DNA of 64,000 nt from Oscillospiraceae bacterium (GCA_015066595.1 SVNZ01000001.1:310001-374000); one strand, 5' to 3'; shown: positions 46,454 to 57,263, counted from the first letter of the stretch. A program made the numbers and translations. The notes: generated from the sequence alone by a model not told the origin.

Positions 46454-46482
46454 ATAATAACACAGAAAAATTCATAATGCAA
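46454..46482 (-). promoter_or_regulatory. Candidate promoter for secG with palindrome at the -35
   Basis: Minus-strand TTGCAT (46477-46482), 17-nt spacer, TATTAT (46454-46459). The -35 is inside ATAATGC AA GCATTAT (46474-46489), a perfect 7-bp inverted repeat that may be an operator or a weak terminator stem for the upstream topoisomerase genes. Confidence 0.55.
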
Positions 46483-46498
46483 GCATTATTTTACAGTG

Positions 46499-48739
46499 TT
46501 ACAGAATTGAAAGTTGTTGAGCTTCGTCTTCTTCACTAGGCAGTGCTCCAAGTGCAGGTAAAGTGCGTGTACGATAGCGCGACGGTTTTGCAAATGTACC
46601 ATCAATATACGGAGCAATACCCATTACTCGATGACCTTTTTTGAGCTTCATAACCGCTACACCCTGTGTTGATTTTGAACTTTTTGCATTGATAGCACCA
46701 GAATGGAGCAACAGCTTTCTACCTGATGAAACTGTAAGAACAAACTCGCAATCAACAGCACAGTAACCGATACCAGCAAGAGGTGACTTATCAGAATATG
46801 CGTTGATGAGCTTTTTGCGGTTGGTTTTTGTCCAATATGCGTTAAGCGGGACTTTTGCAACCTTTCCGTTTTCAAAAGCAAACATAAGATAACCTGCGTA
46901 GTCTTTTGTGTTAAGCATAAAGACCGCTTGTTCACCTTCGTCCATAGAAAGTTTTGCAGGAATATAGTCACCATAAACGCTGGCTTTTGTATCAGCAAAT
47001 TCATGGACTTTTGCTTTATATACCTGACATTTGTTTGTAAAGAATAGAAGGTCAGTGTTATTAGTTGTTTCAACTGTTGTGACAATCTCGTCGTTTTCTT
47101 TAAGCTTTTGCTCACCGCTCATACGTAGCGACAGAGGAGTAATCTTCTTGAAATATCCGTCACGAGTGAAGAACAGGTGTACCGGATAATCAGGAATCTC
47201 GTCAGCAATATCGACATCAGCCTGTGCATCATCAATATGAAGAAGTGGGCACTTACGGTCTTTTCCGTATTTTTCTGCGACATCTTTGAGCTCTCGTACA
47301 ATAATAGTCTTGACACGTGAGCGACTCGCAAGAATTGCTTCAAGCTCAGCTATTTCTTCAACGAGCTTCTCGATGTCTTTAGTGCGTTTTAAAATATACT
47401 CTCTGTTCAAATGACGGAGTTTGATTTCTGCAACATACTCAGCCTGTACTTCGTCAATACCAAAGCCAATCATAAGGTTTGGGACAACTTCGGCTTCTTC
47501 GTCAGTTTCTCTGACGATACGAATAGCTTTATCAATGTCAAGAAGTATGAGCTCCAAGCCTTTTAACAGATGGAGTTTGTCACGCTTTTTGTTAAGATCA
47601 AAGTATGTTCTGCGTCTTATACACTCAACACGGAAAGCAATCCATTCATCAAGCAAATCTTTGACGCCAAGCACCATCGGCACACCGCCGATGAGTACAT
47701 TGAAGTTACAAGAAAAGCTGTCTTCAAGAGTTGTAAGCTTGAAGAGCTTTAGCATCAGCTTCTCGGGGTCAGTACCACGCTTTAAGTCAATAGTGATTTT
47801 AAGACCATTAAGACCTGTTTCGTCACGGATATCGGCAATCTCTTTGACTTTGCCTGCTTTGACTAAATCAATAATTTTCTCAATAATAGTTTCTACATTA
47901 GTAGTAGGCGGAATATTGGTGATATCAATACAGTTGTTCGACTTATCGTAGTTGTAGATAGAACGAACCTTTATAGCGCCACGTCCCGTACGATAAATCT
48001 CACGGATAGATTCTTCGTTGTAGATAATTTGTGCACCGCCTGAAAAATCAGGTGCAGGAAGGGTTGTGATAATATCGTGATCGCTATCACGGATAAGCGC
48101 TGCAGTAGTTTCGCATATCTCACGAAGGTTGAAAGAACAAATATTAGATGCCATACCAACAGCAATACCCGTATTAGCGTTGACTAAAACAGACGGGTAG
48201 CTAGCAGGCAAAAGCACAGGCTCTTTCTGAGTATTGTCATAGTTGTCGACAAAATCAACAGTGTCTTTGTCAATATCTTTAAAAAGTTCGTTACAAAGCG
48301 AATCAAGCTTTGCTTCGGTATATCTGGATGCTGCCCACGCCATATCTCGGCTATAGAACTTACCGAAGTTACCTTTTGAATCTACGTAAGGATGTAGAAG
48401 TGCCTCGTAACCACGGGAGAGTCGAACCATAGTATCATAGATAGCCGCATCGCCATGTGGATTGAGCTTCATAGTAGCGCCGACAATGTTCGCTGACTTA
48501 GTGCGAGCACCGGAAAGTAGTCCCATCTTGTACATCGTGTAAAGGAGCTTTCTGTGTGACGGCTTAAATCCATCTATCTCCGGAATAGCACGTGACATGA
48601 TAACGCTCATAGCATAAGGCATATAGTTGACTTCGATTGTTTGTGCAATCTTTTGTTCAACAACATCACCAGCACCGGCTATGACACCGTTAGCAAGTGG
48701 GCGCACTGTTATATCTTTTTGTTTCTTTTTTCTAGCCAT
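46499..48739 (-). CDS. Type IIA DNA topoisomerase subunit A (ParC/GyrA-type)
   Basis: A 746-residue breakage-reunion subunit. YAMSVIMSRAIPEIDGFKPSHRKLLYTM opens the winged-helix domain and AASRYTE carries the active tyrosine (Y140). A coiled-coil gate and a C-terminal beta-pinwheel follow (VYGDYIPAKLSMDEGE, AGIGYCAVDCEFVLT). I find no QRRGGKG-like GyrA box, which argues for topoisomerase IV over gyrase, but the sequence differs from both classical ParC and GyrA. It is paired with the B subunit 17 nt upstream. Confidence 0.9.
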   Translation of the reverse strand: MARKKKQKDITVRPLANGVIAGAGDVVEQKIAQTIEVNYMPYAMSVIMSRAIPEIDGFKPSHRKLLYTMYKMGLLSGARTKSANIVGATMKLNPHGDAAIYDTMVRLSRGYEALLHPYVDSKGNFGKFYSRDMAWAASRYTEAKLDSLCNELFKDIDKDTVDFVDNYDNTQKEPVLLPASYPSVLVNANTGIAVGMASNICSFNLREICETTAALIRDSDHDIITTLPAPDFSGGAQIIYNEESIREIYRTGRGAIKVRSIYNYDKSNNCIDITNIPPTTNVETIIEKIIDLVKAGKVKEIADIRDETGLNGLKITIDLKRGTDPEKLMLKLFKLTTLEDSFSCNFNVLIGGVPMVLGVKDLLDEWIAFRVECIRRRTYFDLNKKRDKLHLLKGLELILLDIDKAIRIVRETDEEAEVVPNLMIGFGIDEVQAEYVAEIKLRHLNREYILKRTKDIEKLVEEIAELEAILASRSRVKTIIVRELKDVAEKYGKDRKCPLLHIDDAQADVDIADEIPDYPVHLFFTRDGYFKKITPLSLRMSGEQKLKENDEIVTTVETTNNTDLLFFTNKCQVYKAKVHEFADTKASVYGDYIPAKLSMDEGEQAVFMLNTKDYAGYLMFAFENGKVAKVPLNAYWTKTNRKKLINAYSDKSPLAGIGYCAVDCEFVLTVSSGRKLLLHSGAINAKSSKSTQGVAVMKLKKGHRVMGIAPYIDGTFAKPSRYRTRTLPALGALPSEEDEAQQLSIL

Positions 48740-48756
48740 ATATATTCACCTAATCT

Positions 48757-50745
48757 TTAGCTTACATCAAGGTTGTCGGTATAATCAGCACCGTTCTCAA
48801 CAATAAAGTCTTTTCGACCTTGTAAATTGTCACCAAGAAGAATATCAAAAATTTGTGATGTCTTTTCAGCGTCGTCAGGCATAACCTTGATGAGACGACG
48901 AGTTTCAGGGTTCATAGTAGTTAAGCTCATCATATCAGGTTCGTTTTCACCAAGACCTTTGCTTCGCTGAACTGTGAACTTCTTGTTGCCGATATCGCTT
49001 ATATACTGTTCTTTTTCTGCTTCGGTATATGCAAAGTAAACTTTGTCACCACAAGTGATTTCATAAAGCGGTGATTCAGCGATAAAGACTTTTCCTGCTT
49101 CAATCAGATCAGGAGTAAGTCGATAAATCATTGTTAAAAGTAGTGTTCTGATCTGGAATCCGTCAACATCGGCATCGGTACAGAAAATGACTTTTGACCA
49201 ACGCAGGTTGTTGATATCAAAGTTAGATAGATCTTTGTTCGCTTTGCTCTTGACCTGTACACCACATCCGAGAACTTTCAAAAGGTCGGTGATGATTTCG
49301 CTTTTGAAAATCCTATCATAGTCAGCTTTTAGGCAGTTTAAGATCTTACCTCTTATTGGAATGATAGCCTGAAAATCAGGGTTACGAGCCTGTTTACAAG
49401 CACCTAAAGCTGAGTCACCCTCAACGATGAAGAGCTCTCGCTCTGCAACATCTCGGCTACGACAGTCAACAAACTTTGCAACACGAGAAGTCATATCCAT
49501 ATTTGAAGTGAGATTCTTTTTGATACGGACACGGGTTTTTTCGGCATCTTCACGTGAGCGCTTATTGATAAGAACCTGAGCACCGATTTTTTCAGCTTCG
49601 AGTGGATTTTCAATAAAATAAATCTCAAGCTGGCGACGCAAGAACTCGGTCATTGCGTCCTGAATACCTTTGTTGGTAATAGCTTTTTTTGTCTGATTTT
49701 CGTATGATGTTACGCTTGAAAAAGATGAAATAATAATAATCAAGCAGTCTTCAACATCAGCGAAAGTAATTTTTGACTCGTTTTTTGTGTATTTGCTATT
49801 TTGTTTTAAGTAGTTGTCTATCATATAGACAAAAGCATTTCGAACCGCTTTTTCAGGAGCACCACCGTGCTCGAGAAAACTAGAGTTGTGATAGTACTCA
49901 GTAGCATTCACTTTATTAGAAAAAGCGAGAGATATGTTGATTTTGCATTTATACTCGTCTTTGTCATCTCTATCTCTGACTTTTCGTTCAGTCTGCCAGG
50001 TTTGTACAGTAGTCATACCTGTTTCGCCGACAAGCTCTTTTACATGGTCTTCGATACCGTTGTCGTACAAGAACTCCTGAGTTTCGAAACTTCTGCCGAC
50101 CTGGTTACGAAAGACAAATTTTATGCCTGCATTGACAATAGCCTGACGCTTTAATACATCTGCAAAATACTCTGGCTGAATGTCAATATCGGTGAAGACT
50201 TCAAGGTCAGGCTTCCATGTGATTTTTGAGCCTGTGTCTTTTCTGTTATAATCTTCTACCTTGAGTCCGCCTACATTCTCACCTTTTTCAAAATGGAGGG
50301 TATAGCGTTTTCCGTCTCTTCTGATATCAACGTCCATATATTCTGAAGAATACTGAGTAGAACACAAACCAAGACCGTTTAAGCCCAAAGAATACTCGTA
50401 GTTGTTGCCCTCGTTATTGTTATATTTGCCACCGGCATAAAGCTCACAGAAAACGAGCTCCCAGTTGTATCTTTGTTCGTTTTTATTGTAGTCAACAGGA
50501 ATACCACGTCCGTGGTCTTCTATCTCGATACTACCGTTTGCATAACGAGTGACGGTGATGAGTTTTCCGTAGCCTTCTCGTGCTTCATCGATAGAGTTGG
50601 ACAAAATCTCGAACACAGAATGCTGGCAACCCTCAATACCGTCAGAACCAAAAATAACCGCAGGGCGTTTACGCACTCTGTCGGCACCTTTGAGGGTGAC
50701 GATACTCTCGTTGCCGTATTCCTGTTTTTTCTTAGGTTTAGCCAT
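48757..50745 (-). CDS. Type IIA DNA topoisomerase subunit B (ParE/GyrB-type)
   Basis: A 662-residue ATPase subunit. A GHKL ATPase domain (EILSNSIDEAREGYG, IEIEDHGRGIPVD, GLNGLGLCSTQYSS) precedes the transducer domain, the TOPRIM fold (IVEGDSALG, CTDADVDGFQIRTLLL) and the ENADY-like end. It drives strand passage with the subunit encoded just downstream. It sits 11 nt after uvrB. As with the A subunit, classical gyrB is expected elsewhere in the genome. Confidence 0.9.
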   Translation of the reverse strand: MAKPKKKQEYGNESIVTLKGADRVRKRPAVIFGSDGIEGCQHSVFEILSNSIDEAREGYGKLITVTRYANGSIEIEDHGRGIPVDYNKNEQRYNWELVFCELYAGGKYNNNEGNNYEYSLGLNGLGLCSTQYSSEYMDVDIRRDGKRYTLHFEKGENVGGLKVEDYNRKDTGSKITWKPDLEVFTDIDIQPEYFADVLKRQAIVNAGIKFVFRNQVGRSFETQEFLYDNGIEDHVKELVGETGMTTVQTWQTERKVRDRDDKDEYKCKINISLAFSNKVNATEYYHNSSFLEHGGAPEKAVRNAFVYMIDNYLKQNSKYTKNESKITFADVEDCLIIIISSFSSVTSYENQTKKAITNKGIQDAMTEFLRRQLEIYFIENPLEAEKIGAQVLINKRSREDAEKTRVRIKKNLTSNMDMTSRVAKFVDCRSRDVAERELFIVEGDSALGACKQARNPDFQAIIPIRGKILNCLKADYDRIFKSEIITDLLKVLGCGVQVKSKANKDLSNFDINNLRWSKVIFCTDADVDGFQIRTLLLTMIYRLTPDLIEAGKVFIAESPLYEITCGDKVYFAYTEAEKEQYISDIGNKKFTVQRSKGLGENEPDMMSLTTMNPETRRLIKVMPDDAEKTSQIFDILLGDNLQGRKDFIVENGADYTDNLDVS

Positions 50746-50756
50746 AATGCTCTCTC

Positions 50757-52718
50757 CTATTTTCCTTGTAATTTCTTTATCTTATCTCTCAAAAAAGCAG
50801 CATGTTCAAATTCAAGAAGTTTTGCAGCTGCGTGCATCTCTTTCTTTAGGCTGTCAATGAGCTTGTACTTTTCTTCTCTTGTAAGACGACCGATGTGATC
50901 AAGTTCTTCATCAGAATGCGTGGAAATCTCGAGCACATCGCTGACCTTCTTCACGATAGTTTTTGGTGTTATGTTGTTGTCAACATTATACTGACGCTGA
51001 ATAGTGCGTCGACGGTTAGTCTCTACAATAGTTTTCTTCATTGAATCTGTAACGCTATCAGCATACATAATAACTGTACCGTCAACATTACGTGCTGCAC
51101 GTCCGACTGTCTGTATAAGGGAACGTTCACTGCGTAAGAAACCTTCTTTGTCGGCATCAAGTATAGCAACAAGCGACACTTCAGGAATATCAAGACCTTC
51201 TCTGAGCAGGTTGATACCAACAAGCACATCAAACTCACCTAATCGCAAGTCACGCACGATTTCCATACGCTTTACTGTGTCAACATCGTGGTGCATATAT
51301 CGAACCTTTATATCAAGTGACTCAAGATAAGAGGTGAGGTCTTCTGCCATCTTCTTTGTAAGAGTAGTAACCAAAGTACGCTGACCTTTATCGATACGCT
51401 TGTTGATTTCTGATATAAGGTCATCGAGCTGACCTTCAGTCGGTCTGACTGAAATTTCAGGGTCCAAAAGACCTGTTGGACGAATAATCTGTTCTGCAAC
51501 AATATCAGACTTTTCAAGTTCGAAGTCGCCTGGAGTTGCGCTGACAAAAACCGCTTGATTTACTCGCTCATAGAACTCATCAAAGTTAAGCGGGCGGTTA
51601 TCATAAGCTGATGGGAGTCGAAAACCAAAATCTATCAGGCTTGTTTTTCTGGCCCTATCGCCTGCGTACATACCACGTACTTGTGGGAGTGTTACGTGCG
51701 ACTCATCAACAAACAGCAAAAAGTCATCAGGAAAATAATCAAGCAAGGTATATGGTGCCGAACCGGGTTTTCTACCTGAGAGTACTCGAGAGTAGTTCTC
51801 AATACCCGAGCACATACCAATTTCCTGTAGCATTTCAATATCATAGCGTGTTCGCTGTTCAATACGCTGAGCTTCGAGTAATTTTCCGTTTTTTCTGAAA
51901 AAGTCTAGTCGCTCTTCAAGTTCACTCTCAAGCTCAGCGATAGCTCTGCTCATTTTTTCGCCACCGACAATGTAGTGAGATGCAGGATAAATAGCTGCGT
52001 GCCTGAGTGTTGCGACGAGTTCTCCGGTGAGTGGGTTTATCTCAGAAATCCTATCTATTTCATCACCAAAAAACTCAACTCTGATTATCTTGTCAGAAGA
52101 TGCAGCAGGAAAAATCTCAACAACATCTCCCCTGACTCTGAATTTGTTTCGAATGAAGTTGATGTCATTTCGCTCGTACTGAAGTTCTACAAGCTTTTTG
52201 AGTAATTCGTCACGAGATTTTTGCATACCGGGACGAAGTGATATGACCATACTGCGATAGTCAATAGGGTCACCCAATGAATATATACACGAAACTGACG
52301 CTACGATGATGACATCTCGTCGCTCGGAAAGTGCGAGTGTTGCACTATGACGAAGCTTATCAATCTCATCATTGATGGAGCTGTCTTTTTCGATATAAGT
52401 ATCAGTAGACGGAATATACGCTTCCGGCTGATAGTAGTCGTAATAGGAAACGAAATACTCTACAGCATTATCAGGGAAAAACTCTTTAAACTCAGTACAA
52501 AGCTGGGCTGCAAGGGTCTTATTATGAGCAAGCACCAATGTAGGTCTGTTCACTTTTTCGATGATATTTGCCATAGTGAACGTTTTTCCTGAGCCTGTGA
52601 CACCGAGCAACGTTTGCTCCTTATTACAGCTACTAATAGATTTAACGAGCGTATCTATTGCAACAGGCTGGTCACCGTAAGGCTTGTACGGTGATACAAG
52701 CTTGAACTTGTTTTCCAT
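50757..52718 (-). CDS. uvrB: Excinuclease ABC subunit UvrB
   Basis: A 653-residue nucleotide-excision-repair helicase. Walker [15 protein letters not shown] is near residue 38, the [12 protein letters not shown] beta-hairpin that locks onto DNA follows, and [37 protein letters not shown] and QTVGRAARN are typical. The C-terminus carries the UvrC-binding UVR motif (about 615-650). It follows an acyltransferase gene by 21 nt. No uvrA is in the window. Confidence 0.97.
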   Translation of the reverse strand: MENKFKLVSPYKPYGDQPVAIDTLVKSISSCNKEQTLLGVTGSGKTFTMANIIEKVNRPTLVLAHNKTLAAQLCTEFKEFFPDNAVEYFVSYYDYYQPEAYIPSTDTYIEKDSSINDEIDKLRHSATLALSERRDVIIVASVSCIYSLGDPIDYRSMVISLRPGMQKSRDELLKKLVELQYERNDINFIRNKFRVRGDVVEIFPAASSDKIIRVEFFGDEIDRISEINPLTGELVATLRHAAIYPASHYIVGGEKMSRAIAELESELEERLDFFRKNGKLLEAQRIEQRTRYDIEMLQEIGMCSGIENYSRVLSGRKPGSAPYTLLDYFPDDFLLFVDESHVTLPQVRGMYAGDRARKTSLIDFGFRLPSAYDNRPLNFDEFYERVNQAVFVSATPGDFELEKSDIVAEQIIRPTGLLDPEISVRPTEGQLDDLISEINKRIDKGQRTLVTTLTKKMAEDLTSYLESLDIKVRYMHHDVDTVKRMEIVRDLRLGEFDVLVGINLLREGLDIPEVSLVAILDADKEGFLRSERSLIQTVGRAARNVDGTVIMYADSVTDSMKKTIVETNRRRTIQRQYNVDNNITPKTIVKKVSDVLEISTHSDEELDHIGRLTREEKYKLIDSLKKEMHAAAKLLEFEHAAFLRDKIKKLQGK

Positions 52719-52739
52719 ATAGGTACGCTCCTTTCATAT

Positions 52740-53789
52740 TTATACTGGTTTTACTTTCTTTTTCTTATTGCCCTTTATGATGAGGTTAATCAGCAGCTCT
52801 GCAAGATATGCAATAACAACAAAAATAACCATAAGCACTAAATAATGCAGAAGTCGCTTGTGTTCAACAAAAGGTGACATCTGGTACACTTTGATGACCA
52901 TAATGTGTGATACATATAGGTTAAGAGAAATTGTACCGAAAAATGCAAAAAATTTGTTGAGTGGCTTGCACTTGAGGAAGTTGAGCACCCAAATAATAAC
53001 AAAAGTCAACGGAATGCCACCGACCATATAAAACCATCTACGCCATACGCCACTGAAAACTTTGAGTTCTAAAATGACGAACGCAAATATAACAAGCGCA
53101 AAGCAAATAGCGTAAAAATATTTAGGCAAGCTCTTTTTCTCATATACAAATTTACCGAAGTAACAGCCGATAAAAAACACCGGGAATCTTGTTAGTGCAA
53201 TTTCTATGTTCTTGTACGTCTCAGGATAAGTAGAACGGAGCACAAGTGTTAATAGAGCTGTCATCGCAAGTAAAATAACAAGTCTTAAAAAGCTGTTCAA
53301 AAACTTGCTATTAAAAAGATATGAATAGATGTATGGATATATCAGATAGCACACTAAAATGCACGCTACAAACCAAATCTGCTGATCACCAGACACCCAA
53401 AAGTCCATCATAGTAAGTTTGCTCAAAAAGAGTGAAGTATCGTGCTTTATAACAAGGTATTTATACACCCAAAACAAACCAGTGATGATAACAACAGGCC
53501 AAAACAGTCGTGAGAGTCGCTTTTTGATAAAGCTTAAAATGTCAGGATTTCTGTAGAATGAGAAGTACAAAAAGATACCTGAACAAAACAGAAATGTTTC
53601 TACACCCATATTGCCATAACCAATAAGTGCATCGAGCGGTTTTAAAATTGGCAGTCCGAAATCATAGTGAAGCTTCAGCATAGCTGTTGCATGAAAAAGC
53701 ATAATCCACAAGATACTGATGCCATAAATCTCACCTTTATATTTGCTTATATCTGACAGCTCGAGCCTTTTTGTCGAATTGTTCTTCAT
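52740..53789 (-). CDS. Acyltransferase family 3 membrane protein
   Basis: A 349-residue polytopic protein with about ten membrane helices. The N-terminal YGISILWIMLFHATAM block holds the family's key histidine, and YGNMGVETFLFCSGIFLYFSF follows. These proteins O-acetylate or otherwise acylate cell-surface polymers. ATG overlaps the stop of the TagF-like gene by four bases, so it is likely to modify the polymer made by that enzyme. Confidence 0.85.
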   Translation of the reverse strand: MKNNSTKRLELSDISKYKGEIYGISILWIMLFHATAMLKLHYDFGLPILKPLDALIGYGNMGVETFLFCSGIFLYFSFYRNPDILSFIKKRLSRLFWPVVIITGLFWVYKYLVIKHDTSLFLSKLTMMDFWVSGDQQIWFVACILVCYLIYPYIYSYLFNSKFLNSFLRLVILLAMTALLTLVLRSTYPETYKNIEIALTRFPVFFIGCYFGKFVYEKKSLPKYFYAICFALVIFAFVILELKVFSGVWRRWFYMVGGIPLTFVIIWVLNFLKCKPLNKFFAFFGTISLNLYVSHIMVIKVYQMSPFVEHKRLLHYLVLMVIFVVIAYLAELLINLIIKGNKKKKVKPV

Positions 53790-56539
53790 AGCTTTTCCCT
53801 TTCGTTAGTCCATTTTAAGACAGCGTCATAAATACGTTCACAGCTATTGAAATCATCAAATGCGAAGAAATCATCAGCGTGCTGTTTGAACTCGTCCGGC
53901 ATCTTACACTGATTTTTCATATACTCACAGATGAGTCGTACAGCGTCCTCATATTCATCACACACAGGACCAAAGCCCATAGTGGAAAATTTCATACCGC
54001 CTTCTTCAAAACGCATTGGAACTTCTTTTGGCTGATAATAGATAACCGGTTTTCGCATATATCCGAAATCGTAGTGAATACCTGAATAGTCTGTAACCAT
54101 AAGGCTAGACTCAGTGAGAATCTTCTCGTAGTTGAGGTCACCGCTCGCCTGAATAAGTTCGGTGTAATCATTTGTGTCGTAGTCATCAATCTGCGCACTC
54201 ATAGCCGGGTGTAATAAGAAAATGATTTTATATCCGGTTTCCTTTGCTACTTCGATAATACGAGGATCGTTGATAAGGCTATTATAAATCTGATAATAGC
54301 TGGTCTGTTTGAACGCATTAGAATATGATCGTGTAGAGTTTCTTTTTGCTCCTCCAACAATATTGCGACGCCATGTTGGTGTAATAAGAATTTGTTTTTG
54401 ATCGTTGTTTTTCAGTCCATCAAAACGTCCAAGACCAGTGAGTGCTACTTCGTCTTCTCTGTAGCCATATATAGGTTTTAGGATATGCTCTACTTCGTAT
54501 TTTGAGCTAGTTGTATAGAACATAGTGTTGTCGTACAAACGGTTCTGATAATCAGCGTTTTTCTGAATAGTAATACCGTGTGCTATGCATACGAGGTTTG
54601 GATTGTACAGATCTTTTACAACAGTAGCAAGTTTTGGGTTAATGCTACAAAACTCTATGATATCAGGATGAGTTGCAATAATATTCTCAGCCATCAGTGA
54701 ATACAGCTGACACTCAAGAGTGTTGTAAATAAGAAGATTGTTCGGAAAATCTTTTTTTAGTCTTGGGTAATCAAGCGAATCCTTGTTGATAATATAGTAG
54801 CACTCAATATTATCGTTTCGTTCCATAGCGTGTCTAAACGCATATTCACCGTTGTCACCGGCCTTGTAAAGCTTATCAAAAAACAGCCAGATGCGTCTGC
54901 CCTCAAATTCCTTTTTACGCTTAAAATATGCACGTCTTAGTCTGAGCATATTAAAGCAGTTTTGTAGCTGAGTTTTGATGCCTTTAGTTACTTTGAATAC
55001 AGCTTTGAGTGCTTCTTTGCGATACTGACTTTCTCGTTTTTTGAGCTGGGCAGGACTAAACTCTTTAACTTTGAGCATCTTGTCCTCATAAACAAGCGCA
55101 AGCTTATCGTTCATCATCCAGTAAGAATGCTCGCAACGAGTATTGAGCTTTGATGGTGGTCTGTAAAACTCGAGCTCCATCGGCTGGGTCTTTCCGTTAA
55201 GCGTGATAAAAAACTCAACAGTGGTACCTTTCTTTAAAAACTCATTTATAGGGATATCCACTGAAAATGTGTAAGAGCTTGCGATGGATACACCGAACAC
55301 TTTATCTAAATAATAGATATCGTTCTTATTACAAGGGTAGTCTTTTCCGTTCACTTTTACTGTAACGACATCGTTATCATAGTCATAAAGCAAGCGAGTG
55401 AAAAATCTAAGATCGATAGAAAAATTACCTTTTCTGAAATTGAAAGCCCTGACGGTAAGATTCTTGTGTTTTGAAAGGTCGTATGTGCAGCCAAGCTGGT
55501 TGAAATACATTTTTTCTTCATCATGTGAGAAAGAAAACTGTAGCTTGTCTTTATCTCCGTTATATTTAAGATGAGCAAACAATACTCTTAGATCAAATGG
55601 CGGAATAAACTGTTCGTAATCCATGTTGTTCCAGATCAGCTCATCAGGAACTATCCGCAAAACTTCCTTTGAAAGTTCAAAAAATTCTTCTACTTCTTCT
55701 TTATTGATAAGGAACTTGTTACGAACATTAAAATTGCTATAATACTTGAAGTACAATCTGTAAAAAGAAAGTCTTCTAAGCCAAAGCGGAACATCGAGAC
55801 CATTATCGGTGAAGCTGTGTATAAATGGTATGAAATTTTCTTTGAGCGACTTGTTGTAAAAATCTTTGTTATTGCATCCATAATAAGATGTAGAAAGATG
55901 TGAAATCGATGGATGCTTGTATCGCATAAATGTCTTTTCAAAAAGAACAGTTGTACTATCCTTTTTCCACAAAGACATCAAGAACATAGTAGCAGACTCT
56001 TCCTGACAGACATCATTGAAACGTAAATCACCGATAAAATCTGTACGAACAAAAACTGATGGCAAAAACGATAACAATGCAGTCATATCATTGATATCAA
56101 TTAGCTGCATATCAAAATTATATCGTTTGATGTGAATTCCTTTGAGCTTTGGATTATTTCTTTTATAGTTGAGTGTGATATGATTTGCACCACGGTGGTG
56201 TTTCATAGCCTTGTTAAAGGCAATGAGAGATAAATCGTCGTAGATACAATATTCGTTAGTGAAACAAACATACTCACCGTTTATTAAATCAAAAGCGGTG
56301 TTATAGCACTGAGCTATTGTTGCTTCAACAGGCATCTCAATATAGTGGTAGCCTTTCTTTTTCATCAAAGAGACTACCTTAGTGCTATCACAATCAGTCA
56401 TATCTGCTCTGTTGACGATAATTGTCTGGACTCCTTTGCGATTTAGGACACCGTTTCTGAAACGCTTATTAAGAATAAAAAAACCTTCATAAGTGTCCAT
56501 AATAACAACAAATGTAATTTTATTTTCGTAATTTTTCAT
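53786..56539 (-). CDS. GT2-like / CDP-glycerol glycerophosphotransferase (TagF-like) fusion
   Basis: A 917-residue protein. The first 250 residues resemble a GT-A glycosyltransferase (FVVIMDTYEGFFILNKRFRNG, YCIYDDLSLIAFNKAM) without an obvious intact DxD. A middle region of unknown fold has a beta-sandwich look. The C-terminal 380 residues match TagF-type glycerophosphotransferases (EGRRIWLFFDK, HGITIQKNADY, LITPTWRR, IIFLLHPAM, VTDYSGIHYDFGYMRKPVIYYQ). It probably builds a teichoic-acid-like or phosphoglycosyl surface polymer. ATG 56539 follows GGAGGG; the longer frame overlaps radC. Confidence 0.85.
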   Translation of the reverse strand: MKNYENKITFVVIMDTYEGFFILNKRFRNGVLNRKGVQTIIVNRADMTDCDSTKVVSLMKKKGYHYIEMPVEATIAQCYNTAFDLINGEYVCFTNEYCIYDDLSLIAFNKAMKHHRGANHITLNYKRNNPKLKGIHIKRYNFDMQLIDINDMTALLSFLPSVFVRTDFIGDLRFNDVCQEESATMFLMSLWKKDSTTVLFEKTFMRYKHPSISHLSTSYYGCNNKDFYNKSLKENFIPFIHSFTDNGLDVPLWLRRLSFYRLYFKYYSNFNVRNKFLINKEEVEEFFELSKEVLRIVPDELIWNNMDYEQFIPPFDLRVLFAHLKYNGDKDKLQFSFSHDEEKMYFNQLGCTYDLSKHKNLTVRAFNFRKGNFSIDLRFFTRLLYDYDNDVVTVKVNGKDYPCNKNDIYYLDKVFGVSIASSYTFSVDIPINEFLKKGTTVEFFITLNGKTQPMELEFYRPPSKLNTRCEHSYWMMNDKLALVYEDKMLKVKEFSPAQLKKRESQYRKEALKAVFKVTKGIKTQLQNCFNMLRLRRAYFKRKKEFEGRRIWLFFDKLYKAGDNGEYAFRHAMERNDNIECYYIINKDSLDYPRLKKDFPNNLLIYNTLECQLYSLMAENIIATHPDIIEFCSINPKLATVVKDLYNPNLVCIAHGITIQKNADYQNRLYDNTMFYTTSSKYEVEHILKPIYGYREDEVALTGLGRFDGLKNNDQKQILITPTWRRNIVGGAKRNSTRSYSNAFKQTSYYQIYNSLINDPRIIEVAKETGYKIIFLLHPAMSAQIDDYDTNDYTELIQASGDLNYEKILTESSLMVTDYSGIHYDFGYMRKPVIYYQPKEVPMRFEEGGMKFSTMGFGPVCDEYEDAVRLICEYMKNQCKMPDEFKQHADDFFAFDDFNSCERIYDAVLKWTNEREKL

Positions 56540-56558
56540 TTTGCCCTCCGAAATAAAA

Positions 56559-57263
56559 TCATTCAATAATATAGTCAAATAACGATGGTGCAATATTGCT
56601 CTGTGCAAGTGAAACACAATCATTATCAGCAACGATAAAATGGTCAATAAGTCGCACGCCAATAAGCTCAAGCGCACTCTTCACGTTAGCTGTAGCCTCC
56701 ATATCTTCACGAGATGGTAGCGCCAGACCGCTTGGATGGTTGTGTGCAATAATAGCTGATTTAGCGTTATATCTAAGAGAAAAATCAACTATCTTTCGAA
56801 TAGGTAGGTTCGTGTCGCTAAGCGAACCCTTGGATACAATACCACAGAAAACTTCTTTGCCCTTAGCATCTAAAAGCATCAAAAGAACATTTTCGTTTTC
56901 TCTGCCGATGAATTTTCTGAGAATAGTGTCTGCTAAAGTATCATAGCTAACAACTTTATTAGTGTTGTTGTGCTTATCATCAATATACAGTCGTGAAAAA
57001 TCAGGGATAGCTTTCAAAAAAGCTGCCTGCGTTTCTGTAAGTCCAAAATTTCTAAGTGCATCATACGGTGCATCAAACACGGCAGATAAAGAACCAAAAG
57101 CATCTATCAAACGATGTGCTAAGACGCTCGTGTTTTTATATGGTACACAATAAAACAGGAGAAATTCTAAGGCTTCATGCATCTCAAAACTATCAAGACC
57201 GTTTTCTAAGAACTTTTTTCTGACACGTGATCGATGATCCTTGTGAACATTATCAGTAGCCAT
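56559..57263 (-). CDS. radC: RadC/JAB-domain protein
   Basis: A 234-residue RadC-family protein. An N-terminal helix-hairpin-helix region (MHEALEFLLFYCVPYKNTSVLAHRLI, NFGLTETQAAFLKAIP) precedes a JAB1/MPN metalloprotease-like domain with HNHPSG. The name comes from an old repair phenotype that was later withdrawn, and the role is unknown. GAGGG precedes ATG 57263. It appears to start the radC / TagF-like / acyltransferase / uvrB / topoisomerase run. Confidence 0.9.
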   Translation of the reverse strand: MATDNVHKDHRSRVRKKFLENGLDSFEMHEALEFLLFYCVPYKNTSVLAHRLIDAFGSLSAVFDAPYDALRNFGLTETQAAFLKAIPDFSRLYIDDKHNNTNKVVSYDTLADTILRKFIGRENENVLLMLLDAKGKEVFCGIVSKGSLSDTNLPIRKIVDFSLRYNAKSAIIAHNHPSGLALPSREDMEATANVKSALELIGVRLIDHFIVADNDCVSLAQSNIAPSLFDYIIE

